Source: Proteobacteria bacterium UBA2383 (GTDB lineage: Bacteria > Pseudomonadota > Gammaproteobacteria > Competibacterales > Competibacteraceae). Taken from it: DNA of 8,685 bases. The translations under genes were made by a program, and so were the position numbers. Positions 1 through 5,538 of this stretch are shown here, piece by piece. How positions within the stretch are numbered: position 1 is the first letter of the stretch; every line of letters starts with the position of its first letter. The notes beneath the pieces were generated by a model that was not told the DNA's origin, made no database searches, and saw only the letters and a program-made list of their open reading frames with translations. Location of the stretch: positions 1 through 8,685 of the forward strand of contig DDST01000133.1 in assembly GCA_002343485.1 (NCBI GenBank), written 5' to 3'.

Positions 1-487
1 CGCGGCCCATGCGGGTCATGATGCCCATATTGACCACAACATACGGGCTGTCGGAGATTTCAACGCCGATCTTGGCGATGGGCGAACCCAACGGACCCAT
101 GCTGAACGGAATAACGTACATAGTGCGACCGCGCATGCAACCGTCGAACAGGCCGTTCAACGTGGTGCGCATTTCCGCTGGCGGTGCCCAGTTGTTGGTC
201 GGGCCAGCATCTTCCTTGTTGATCGAGCAAATAAAAGTGCGGTCTTCAACCCGGCCGACGTCGGAGGGGTGCGAACGTGCTAGATAGGAATTGGGTCGCT
301 TTTCCGGATTGAGACGGATGAAAGTTCCGCCATCGACCATCAGTTGGCACAGCCGGTCGTATTCGGCTTTCGAGCCATCGCACCAGACGACCTGCTCCGG
401 TTTACACAGTCCGGCTATTTCGTCAACCCAGGCAAGCAGTTTTTGGTTGTTGGTGGGTGTGCCGATGGTGTTCGGTGTATTGCTCAT
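1..487 (-). CDS. pckG: GTP-dependent phosphoenolpyruvate carboxykinase, N-terminal part (runs off the window)
   Basis: This enzyme interconverts oxaloacetate + GTP and phosphoenolpyruvate + GDP + CO2 in the cytoplasm, at the entry to gluconeogenesis. Only the first 162 residues are present; the family is about 600 residues long, so the nucleotide-binding and catalytic C-terminal part lies left of the window. The visible part matches the GTP-type enzyme: VVWCDGSKAEYDRL near residue 33, LNPEKRPNSYLARSHPSDVGRVEDRTF near 59-85 (the substrate-binding Arg region), NNWAPPAEMR near 98, GCMRGRTMYVIPFSMGPLGSP near 116-136, and SPYVVVNMGIMTRMG at the edge. The ATG at 487 is preceded by a good AGAGGAAA-type ribosome binding site. 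It is transcribed divergently from the SlyA-like regulator, behind a consensus promoter that carries a palindrome. Recognition of the family is secure. Confidence 0.95.
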   Translation of the reverse strand, partial: MSNTPNTIGTPTNNQKLLAWVDEIAGLCKPEQVVWCDGSKAEYDRLCQLMVDGGTFIRLNPEKRPNSYLARSHPSDVGRVEDRTFICSINKEDAGPTNNWAPPAEMRTTLNGLFDGCMRGRTMYVIPFSMGPLGSPIAKIGVEISDSPYVVVNMGIMTRMGR

Positions 488-528
488 GGGTTTCCTCTTT
501 TCATTGATGATGGTTCAGGTTGCTGCAT
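484..528 (-). CDS. Possible 14-codon leader peptide ahead of pckG
   Basis: A short frame encoding MQQPEPSSMKRGNP sits in the long pckG leader. Its TGA stop overlaps the pckG start codon in an ATGA arrangement, typical of translational coupling. A GAGGAAG stretch lies about 9 bases before its ATG. The peptide resembles no known attenuator peptide, and overlaps this short arise by chance, so this is only a candidate. Confidence 0.2.
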   Translation of the reverse strand: MQQPEPSSMKRGNP

Positions 529-606
529 GAGTCGCCACTTCCTCGTCAGCTTGCATTAAGCCACTGAGGTTTTGTCCGGCATTTTTGGGGCTTTATAGTT
601 GGATTA

Positions 607-617
607 CTTACTGTAAG
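607..617. promoter_or_regulatory. Second, shorter palindrome downstream of the pckG promoter
   Basis: CTTAC-T-GTAAG is a perfect 5+1+5 inverted repeat. It shares the half-site words GTAAGC/CTTAC with the 640-659 operator and lies about 15-25 bases after the predicted pckG transcription start. It may be a secondary, weaker site for the same regulator. Confidence 0.4.
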
Positions 618-636
618 CTAAATTAATTTATCTAAG

Positions 637-664
637 ATTATAGTAAGCAAGCTTACTATGTCAA
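637..664 (-). promoter_or_regulatory. Consensus sigma70 promoter reading toward pckG
   Basis: On the minus strand a perfect -35 box TTGACA (664-659) is followed by a 16-base spacer and a perfect -10 box TATAAT (642-637). Transcription would start near 630 and give a 5' untranslated region of about 140 bases before pckG. The boxes are read directly; activity and the start site are inferred. A promoter this close to consensus would be strong unless repressed, which fits the palindrome in its spacer. Confidence 0.75.
640..659. promoter_or_regulatory. Palindromic operator, likely SlyA/MarR-type site
   Basis: ATAGTAAGC-AA-GCTTACTAT is a perfect 9-bp inverted repeat with a 2-base centre. The core TAAGCAAGCTTA (644-655) matches the published SlyA consensus TTAGCAAGCTAA at 10 of 12 positions. 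It fills the -35/-10 spacer of the pckG promoter, so a bound dimer would block RNA polymerase. It lies about 100 bases upstream of the divergent SlyA-like gene, its most likely ligand. The palindrome is seen; the regulator assignment is inferred. Confidence 0.65.
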
Positions 665-755
665 CTGAAAGTTTTAGAATCCCGGAAGCTTGTGCGTTGG
701 TATTTGGTATGCTAGCCCTAATCATTGTTAGAGCATCGCGAATGAGACAACCCGT

Positions 756-1244
756 ATGATCATCCAAGATTCTTTCCGAGGTACTGGATTCCTCCTGACC
801 GACTCCGCGCACTTGCTTCGCAAGCTGATCGATCGCCGGTTGCAACCGCTGGGTTTGTCCCGCGCCCAATGGTCGATTCTAGCGATCCTATCCAATCACG
901 ATGGTCTGAGTCAGTCGCACATATCCGATGAACTCGAAATCGAGAAATCCACTGTGGGCCGCCTGATCGATCAAGTTGAAAAGAGCGGGTGGATCGAGCG
1001 CCGTCCGATCCCTGGCGACCGGCGTTTGTGGGGTATCCATTTGACCGATCAGGCGCGGCGTCTGATTGCCGAAGTTGAAAGGGTCATTCTGAGCACCCGC
1101 GCGGAAATGTTACGTGGCTTGTCAGCCGAGCAGCAGCACCATCTATCCGAAATGTTGCAAACGGTAAAATCGAATCTATCCGCTGCTCTTGAACTCGATC
1201 AGTCGCAACTTCATGCCCGAAGATCTGAAGACGCGATGAGCTAA
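756..1244 (+). CDS. SlyA/MarR-family transcriptional regulator
   Basis: A 162-residue winged-helix DNA-binding protein, expected to act as a cytoplasmic dimer. Residues 10-32 form the first dimerisation helix. GLSRAQWSILAIL (33-45) matches the SlyA/MarR signature. The helix-turn-helix runs about 51-80, with recognition helix EKSTVGRLIDQVEKSGWIERR, followed by the wing PGDRRLWGIHLT (86-97). The C-terminal helices 100-145 complete the dimer interface, and the last 15 residues are polar. The ATG at 756 is the first usable start after an in-frame stop at 729-731; its ribosome binding site is weak (GAGA). A TGGTATGCT extended -10-like element (705-713) lies upstream without a clear -35. It diverges from pckG, and a SlyA-like palindrome lies between them, suggesting control of pckG and possibly of itself. 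Family certain; ligand and regulon unknown. Confidence 0.9.
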   Translation: MIIQDSFRGTGFLLTDSAHLLRKLIDRRLQPLGLSRAQWSILAILSNHDGLSQSHISDELEIEKSTVGRLIDQVEKSGWIERRPIPGDRRLWGIHLTDQARRLIAEVERVILSTRAEMLRGLSAEQQHHLSEMLQTVKSNLSAALELDQSQLHARRSEDAMS

Positions 1245-1289
1245 TGTGAAGAAGTTTGCAGGCTTGAGTAGGTCTGGGGCTGGACACCA

Positions 1290-1306
1290 AGCAACCTAGC
1301 GTTGCT
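1290..1306. terminator. Small hairpin between convergent genes
   Basis: AGCAAC-CTAGC-GTTGCT is a perfect 6-bp stem with a 5-base loop, lying in the 72-base gap between the convergent regulator and channel genes. There is no T-run on either side, so it is at best a weak bidirectional terminator. Confidence 0.25.
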
Positions 1307-1316
1307 AAGCGCTGGC

Positions 1317-2135
1317 TTAAGATGCCGGATCGGCAATAGCGGGAGTGGTAGCGAATTCCACACCCAGTTGGAGCAGCATCGCCTTGCCGCGCACGGTTAG
1401 ATCGGTCACAAAATGAAACTGCTGGCGTGGGTCGATCGGATAGGCTTTAAGGCAGTAGTGGGTGCCAAACGGCTTTTCCTGCGCGATCACGTTGATGGGC
1501 CGTTCGATTTGCAAAAATGGACTGGTTAAGGCCACGTCGTGGAGTAGCTTCAGAACTTGAACGGCGTTATGGCGGGGGTGGAGATAGAAATTGGCCACAC
1601 ACAGCAGATGCTGACTGCCATCGTTGGCATTGAGGATCGTTTGATTCCAAATTTGCAAATGCGGGATATGAGCAACAGTATCGTCAGGGGTGACGATTTC
1701 CACAGTACGCAAGCGAATGGCTTGCACTTCACCATAGGTTCCATCAATCTCGATCCAGTCGCCAGGCCGGTAGGGCATTTCATAGGACGCCACAACCCCA
1801 GCAATCAGGCTACTAACGTAATCCTTGGAGGCAAACCCCACTGCGAGGCCCAGCGCTCCCAGCAGACCCACCAGATTTTCTAGGGTGGGTTCGATCACGC
1901 GCTGGAGGATAAGCAAGACAGCGCCTGTGATGATGCAGAGCCGGAGTGCTGGTACCAAGGCGAGCATGTATAAGCGATTCCGGCCAGCCAGCTTGCCAGC
2001 CAGCATCGGCAAGAAGCGCTGCGTTAGTGCGATCAGCAGCCAGGTGCCGGCCACAATCAAAACGATTTGCACGATGGTGGTCTCAGTGAGATGGCCCAAC
2101 AGCGCCGCGAGATTTTCGGTTTGATCGTTGTTCAT
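1317..2135 (-). CDS. mscS: MscS-family mechanosensitive ion channel
   Basis: A 272-residue inner-membrane channel of the small MscS type, which opens under membrane tension to release solutes on hypo-osmotic shock. Three membrane segments are visible: about 20-40, 57-78 and the pore-lining Gly/Ala-rich helix LLGALGLAVGFASKDYVSSL starting near residue 91. The beta domain follows (YRPGDWIEIDGTYGEVQAI near 122-140, with PDDTVAHIPHLQIWNQTILN near 150-169), then a mixed alpha/beta C-terminal domain. Length is close to E. coli MscS (286). Start ATG at 2135; an AGGGG ribosome binding site overlaps the stop codon of the upstream gene, leaving a 9-base gap, so the two are almost certainly co-transcribed and probably translationally coupled. 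The last 10 residues are Ala/Pro-rich and family-atypical. Family assignment is firm; ion selectivity cannot be judged. Confidence 0.92.
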   Translation of the reverse strand: MNNDQTENLAALLGHLTETTIVQIVLIVAGTWLLIALTQRFLPMLAGKLAGRNRLYMLALVPALRLCIITGAVLLILQRVIEPTLENLVGLLGALGLAVGFASKDYVSSLIAGVVASYEMPYRPGDWIEIDGTYGEVQAIRLRTVEIVTPDDTVAHIPHLQIWNQTILNANDGSQHLLCVANFYLHPRHNAVQVLKLLHDVALTSPFLQIERPINVIAQEKPFGTHYCLKAYPIDPRQQFHFVTDLTVRGKAMLLQLGVEFATTPAIADPAS

Positions 2136-2144
2136 GACCAGCCC

Positions 2145-3377
2145 CTAGAGATCGTCCATCAGATAGCCTTCACTTTTCAGGAATAACCGTATGGCTGGAT
2201 AACCCAGGGGCGAGATTTGCCAGAAACCGTCACGCTGTTGTTTTATTAGGCCAGCACTTTTCAAGCGGTATAAGGTTGCCGGACCAGGCTGGCAGGATGA
2301 TGGCAGCAGTTGCGATAGCCATTCAGCGGGTAGGCCATTGTGTAGAAGCAGCGCGTGCAGGATGAAGGCGTGTTGGCGCAGCAGATCGGTCGTTGGGGCT
2401 GGCCGCTTGAGCCGGCGCCACGGTGTGACCCAGAGGGTTGTCGGCTGGTAAGTGGACTCTTTAGCCGTTTTAGCATCTTTGGGTGATTCGTCGGGAGCAG
2501 TACGTAAGCTGGCGCGCCAGATTGCGTGGGCGATGCCAGGAATTCCCCGGCTATAGGCTGCCAATTGTTGCAAAAAATCACTGATGTTGGCAGATCCATT
2601 CTGGATGCCTGTTGGTGGTGGTAACACGTAATCACCATTATCCGCTTGGCGGAAGATCAGATCGCTTATTCCCGATTCGCTCGCAAAACTCTGAAACCAA
2701 CGTGCTAGGTGGTGCTGATCAAAACTCTGGAGAATCAGCAAGGGTGGCGTTGCGCCGGACCAAGCCTGGCGTAGAAATGCCCAAGCCCAGCTATCGCAGC
2801 CAATAACGCCACGTCCCAGCGCGCCAGAACAGGCTTGGTCCAGCAGACGACGCACCAGAGTTAGTCCGTGGGCATGCCGCAAGTAGCAGCGCTCCAGATT
2901 GGGCAACACCCAGGACGTTAGGTCTGCTGGCCCGCTCATGATCCAGTCAGTTTCCCGCCTGAAAATCTGACCTATCGTTGGCGGCGGTAGAACCCGCCAC
3001 TCGTGAAGCCCGGCCCATGCCTTTAAAATATTGCCATGCATTCCATAGGGAGGATGGAGTACGAGCACCACCGGTTGATCCATCTGAACGCTGTCTAGCC
3101 ATGCTGTGAGCGCTTCGTCCAGCGCCAGTGCTGCTCGCTGCCCATCGGGCGCAGGGGCGATTTGCTCCAACAAAATCCCAGGAATGGATTGCAATTCCTC
3201 TTCGGTTTTGAAGGGGGTTTCCGGTGGCGGCTCTTTGGTGCGAAAGTGTTGCCAGAAGGCACTTAGCCCGGTACTGACTGTGTGCTCAACAGTTACAGCC
3301 GGGGGGCGGTAATCGGTTACGGCAACATACTGCCAAAGCGGGGTGATGTCCTGATCAGAAGGATCGCTGGAAGCCAT
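2145..3377 (-). CDS. Unknown protein, NTPase-like layout without Walker A, C-terminal winged helix
   Basis: No known family was recognised. The 410-residue protein is soluble, rich in Trp and Pro, and has no signal peptide or membrane segment. Residues 1-95 are a Pro-rich, low-similarity region. A hydrophobic strand and turn, VVLVLHPPYGMHGNILKAW (103-121), sits where a P-loop would be but lacks GK[ST]. RGVIGCDSWAWAFL (189-202) and PLLILQSFD (212-220) resemble core strands of an AAA/ORC-type fold. SRGIPGIAHAIWRASL (276-291) resembles a sensor-2/lid helix. Residues 332-400 look like a winged helix (AFILHALLLHNGLPAEWLSQLL, then TLYRLKSAGLIKQQRDGFWQISPLG). This suggests a degenerate AAA-like scaffold, an inference from pattern only. 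It is the first gene of an operon with the mscS channel. ATG 3377 is the only start after an upstream in-frame stop and has no clear ribosome binding site. Confidence 0.75.
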   Translation of the reverse strand: MASSDPSDQDITPLWQYVAVTDYRPPAVTVEHTVSTGLSAFWQHFRTKEPPPETPFKTEEELQSIPGILLEQIAPAPDGQRAALALDEALTAWLDSVQMDQPVVLVLHPPYGMHGNILKAWAGLHEWRVLPPPTIGQIFRRETDWIMSGPADLTSWVLPNLERCYLRHAHGLTLVRRLLDQACSGALGRGVIGCDSWAWAFLRQAWSGATPPLLILQSFDQHHLARWFQSFASESGISDLIFRQADNGDYVLPPPTGIQNGSANISDFLQQLAAYSRGIPGIAHAIWRASLRTAPDESPKDAKTAKESTYQPTTLWVTPWRRLKRPAPTTDLLRQHAFILHALLLHNGLPAEWLSQLLPSSCQPGPATLYRLKSAGLIKQQRDGFWQISPLGYPAIRLFLKSEGYLMDDL

Positions 3378-3408
3378 AGTTGCAGGGAAATATTGAGTGG
3401 GTGAGAAC

Positions 3409-3420
3409 TATAACTATAGG
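3409..3420. repeat. Short palindrome in the divergent gap before the macrodomain gene
   Basis: CTATA-AC-TATAG (3408-3419, given within one base) is a 5+2+5 inverted repeat in the divergent gap between the 410-residue gene and the macrodomain gene. On the minus strand a TATAGT -10-like box with a poor TTCAGG -35 overlaps it. It may be an AT-rich promoter/operator region, but no promoter can be called confidently for either gene. Confidence 0.25.
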
Positions 3421-3468
3421 AATTACGTTCCTGAATTTTGAAAAGCGCGTGGTCACGAGGTGATTGAG

Positions 3469-3990
3469 ATGCTTATGAGTTCCAGCCGTATCCAGATCAT
3501 TTCCGATGATATTACCCGGTTACCGGTTGATGCCATCGTCAATGCCGCTAATCGTTCACTGCTGGGTGGCGGCGGTGTGGATGGCGCAATTCATCGCGCA
3601 GCCGGCCCGGAATTGCTAGCCGAGTGCCGTGCATTGGGGGGCTGTGAAATCGGTCAGGCCAAGCTGACGCATGGCTACCGGTTGCCCGCTCGTTATGTGA
3701 TTCATACTGTCGGACCCGTTTGGCAGGGGGGTGATCGGGGCGAGCCGGAATTATTGGTATCTTGTTATCACCACAGCCTGCGACTGGCGGCAGAACGAGG
3801 AATTCGCACCATTGCCTTTCCCGCTATCAGTTGCGGGGTGTATGGCTATCCATTAGAAGCAGCAGCGCACATTGCGGTACGGGAGGTCCGGAATTTTCTT
3901 GCCAGTGATGACCAGATTGGGATGGTTTACCTCGTGGGTTTCAGTAGGGATGTGTGCCAGGTTTATGAACAGGCCTTGCAGAAGATGTGA
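3469..3990 (+). CDS. ymdB: Macrodomain protein, O-acetyl-ADP-ribose deacetylase (YmdB type)
   Basis: A 173-residue single macrodomain of the YmdB/MacroD class, which hydrolyses O-acetyl-ADP-ribose and can remove ADP-ribose from acidic residues in proteins; cytoplasmic. Close in length and motif order to E. coli YmdB (177). Visible motifs: DDITRLPVDAIVNAAN (13-28), catalytic loop GGGGVDGAIHRAAGP (33-47), HTVGPVW (79-85), and AFPAISCGVYGYP (116-128), which binds the distal ribose and phosphates. A GTG at 3460 could extend the protein by three residues, but the GAGGTG ribosome binding site (3456-3461) sits 7 bases before ATG 3469 and overlaps that GTG, so ATG is preferred. The usual Gly before the ADP-ribose-binding Asp (GDIT) is Asp here (DDIT). 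It diverges from the unknown gene–mscS operon. In E. coli YmdB also modulates RNase III; that cannot be inferred here. Confidence 0.93.
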   Translation: MLMSSSRIQIISDDITRLPVDAIVNAANRSLLGGGGVDGAIHRAAGPELLAECRALGGCEIGQAKLTHGYRLPARYVIHTVGPVWQGGDRGEPELLVSCYHHSLRLAAERGIRTIAFPAISCGVYGYPLEAAAHIAVREVRNFLASDDQIGMVYLVGFSRDVCQVYEQALQKM

Positions 3991-3996
3991 TGATTT

Positions 3997-4033
3997 CCGC
4001 TGCTCACTCACAGACCGGGGAGAGGTGCAGCGG
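3997..4033. terminator. Possible hairpin between convergent ymdB and nfeD
   Basis: CCGCTGC (3997-4003) and GCAGCGG (4027-4033) are perfect 7-bp complementary arms separated by 23 bases, in the 48-base gap between two convergent stop codons. There is no T-run and the loop is long, so terminator function is only suggested by position. Confidence 0.3.
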
Positions 4034-4038
4034 CACTG

Positions 4039-4488
4039 TTATTTCTCGATTTCGCCTTTGAGCATCACCCCTTCCACTCCGGTAATCCGGAGCCGGGTGC
4101 CGGCTGGGCAGTCCTGCTCGACCAGTACTTTCCAGGTGCTGTCGTCTACTCGGATTTTGCCGTGACCGTTGATGACCGGCACATCCAGGGTGAATATCCG
4201 CCCGGTATACTGGTGACCGCGACGGTTGAGGAGGGGATCGGCTGTGCGGGTGGGATGCCGGCGTAACCGTAGCCGCCAGGCGACGATAGAGCCGACTGAC
4301 AGCAGGGCAAACAAGAATACCTGCCAAGTCCATGCTAATTCGGGGAACACAGTCAGTATCAGCCCCACCAGCAGCGCCGCCACGCCCATCCACAGGAAGA
4401 AGAAGCCAGGAGCGATCGCTTCCACTGCCATCAGTACGACACCGGATAGCCACCAGTTCCAGTACACCGGTTCCAGCAGACTGATCAC
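4039..4488 (-). CDS. nfeD: NfeD-like membrane protein (partner of QmcA)
   Basis: A 149-residue short-form NfeD protein, comparable to E. coli YbbJ. These inner-membrane proteins pair with SPFH/Band 7 proteins and are thought to help assemble or stabilise membrane microdomains. Three hydrophobic segments lie at about 9-27, 28-47 and 53-71, with the acidic/proline signature VEAIAPGFFFLWMG near 22-35. A basic stretch (RLRLRRHPTR, 72-81) follows, then the soluble OB-fold domain with LLNRRGHQYTGRIFTL (86-101) and GKIRVDDSTWKV (110-121). It lacks the long ClpP-like protease domain of full-length NfeD. The start is GTG at 4488, embedded in GTGA with the qmcA stop: a 4-base overlap indicating translational coupling. 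Family and pairing are secure; the precise molecular role of this family is not settled. Confidence 0.92.
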   Translation of the reverse strand: MISLLEPVYWNWWLSGVVLMAVEAIAPGFFFLWMGVAALLVGLILTVFPELAWTWQVFLFALLSVGSIVAWRLRLRRHPTRTADPLLNRRGHQYTGRIFTLDVPVINGHGKIRVDDSTWKVLVEQDCPAGTRLRITGVEGVMLKGEIEK

Positions 4489-5417
4489 GAGCGTGCTCCG
4501 GCCTTACTCAACGCTTCCTGTGCCAGCTCGGCGACGCCGGCCAGTGTACCCACCAGTCCTGATGTGTCGAGTGGCATCAAGAGTACCTTCTGATTCGGTG
4601 CCGCCGCTAGTTTCGTGATCGCTTCCACATATTTCTGCGCCACGAAATAGTTGATTGCCTTTACGTCACCCTTGCCAATCGCTTCCGACAGCATCAAGGT
4701 GGCCCGGGCTTCAGCCTGAGCCAACCGTTCGCGCGCATCGGCGTCACGAAAGGCTGATTCCTTGCGGCCCTCGGCTTCCAGAATCGCGGCTTGTTTAAGT
4801 CCTTCGGCTTGTAAGATAGCCGCCTGCCGTGCGCCTTCAGCAGTAAGGATCGAAGCCCGTTTGTCGCGTTCGGCCTTCATTTGCCGGGCCATGGAGTCCA
4901 CCAAATCCTTAGGCGGAGCGATGTCCTTGATCTCGATGCGGGTGACCTTGAGACCCCAGGGCGTTGTCGCTTCATCCACCACAGTCAATAATCGGGCATT
5001 GATTTCATCGCGCTTAGATAATAGTTCATCCAGATCCATTGAGCCCATGACGGTGCGGATATTAGTCATGGTCAGATTGAGAGTGGCAAATTCCAGATTA
5101 TTGACTTCGTAGGCGGCTTTGGCAGCGTCCAGCACTTGATAGAACACCACGCCATCGACTTGAATCATGGCGTTATCCTTGGTAATGATCTCCTGCGATG
5201 GAACATCCAGTACTGTTTCCATCATGCTAATTTTACGGCCGATACGATCGATGATCGGGATAATGAGATTCAGTCCGGGGCGCATGGTTTCCGTGTAGCG
5301 TCCAAAGCGTTCGACTGTGTATTCCATACCCTGCGGCACTGATTTAACACCCAAGAAGATCAGGATCACGGCGAAGATTGCGAATCCAATGACAAAAACG
5401 GAAAAACCTTCCAACAT
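4485..5417 (-). CDS. qmcA: SPFH/Band 7 (stomatin/prohibitin-like) protein QmcA
   Basis: A 310-residue membrane-anchored SPFH protein (E. coli QmcA is 305). Such proteins form large oligomeric assemblies that scaffold membrane microdomains and, for HflKC, regulate the FtsH protease. One N-terminal membrane anchor (about 6-24) is followed by the Band 7 domain: VPQGMEYTVERFGRY (27-41), RPGLNLIIPIIDRIGRK (46-62), and DVPSQEIITKDNAMIQVDGVVFYQV (71-95). It continues through WGLKVTRIEIKDIAPP near 154-169. A coiled coil (about 175-240) holds three 11-residue repeats beginning ILTAEG, ILQAEG and ILEAEG at 190, 201 and 212. The C-terminal VLLMPLDTSGLVGTLAG is typical of the family. ATG 5417 has a strong AGGAGT ribosome binding site. 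It overlaps nfeD by 4 bases and is preceded by a 121-base gap, so it may have its own promoter, although none was identified. Confidence 0.95.
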   Translation of the reverse strand: MLEGFSVFVIGFAIFAVILIFLGVKSVPQGMEYTVERFGRYTETMRPGLNLIIPIIDRIGRKISMMETVLDVPSQEIITKDNAMIQVDGVVFYQVLDAAKAAYEVNNLEFATLNLTMTNIRTVMGSMDLDELLSKRDEINARLLTVVDEATTPWGLKVTRIEIKDIAPPKDLVDSMARQMKAERDKRASILTAEGARQAAILQAEGLKQAAILEAEGRKESAFRDADARERLAQAEARATLMLSEAIGKGDVKAINYFVAQKYVEAITKLAAAPNQKVLLMPLDTSGLVGTLAGVAELAQEALSKAGARS

Positions 5418-5470
5418 GATTGGACTCCTCTATGAATGAGCTGGATTTGGGAAGCAAGTCTAGCTGAAGA

Positions 5471-5485
5471 ACCATGAATAATGGT
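5471..5485. repeat. Small palindrome in the gap upstream of qmcA
   Basis: ACCAT-GAATA-ATGGT is a perfect 5+5+5 inverted repeat, immediately next to the 5488-5511 hairpin. It could be a regulatory site for qmcA or part of a tandem hairpin at the 3' end of the upstream transcript. Confidence 0.3.
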
Positions 5486-5487
5486 GA

Positions 5488-5511
5488 CCCTTTCCCATGC
5501 GTGGGAGAAGG
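5488..5511 (-). terminator. Hairpin downstream of the 479-residue gene
   Basis: CCCTTTCCCA-TGCG-TGGGAGAAGG forms a 10-position stem with one mismatch and one T·G pair (a C·A mismatch in place of that pair on the minus transcript) around a 4-base loop. It lies 28 bases after the stop of the minus-strand unknown gene and about 70 bases upstream of qmcA. No T-run follows on the minus strand, so it may attenuate rather than fully stop transcription into qmcA. Confidence 0.4.
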
Positions 5512-5538
5512 CGGAATAAAGAATCCGGTATTGGTCTT

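Noticed and set aside
618..869. An 83-codon minus-strand frame covering the start of the regulator gene and the operator region
   Set aside because: It is antisense to a clear SlyA-type gene and runs across the consensus promoter; no supporting features.
1825..2124. Plus-strand frames opposite mscS
   Set aside because: Mirror frames of a membrane-protein gene; products have no domain pattern.
3460..3468. GTG start three codons upstream for the macrodomain gene
   Set aside because: The GTG lies within the GAGGTG ribosome binding site that is ideally spaced for ATG 3469.
4004..4453. A 149-codon minus-strand frame overlapping nfeD in another frame
   Set aside because: It is Arg/Pro/Ser-rich, as expected from reading a GC-rich gene out of frame; the NfeD frame is unmistakable.
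4226..4618. A 130-codon plus-strand frame opposite nfeD and qmcA
   Set aside because: It is antisense to two well-recognised, overlapping genes, has low-complexity basic and Ser/Thr composition, and no ribosome binding site; a shadow frame.
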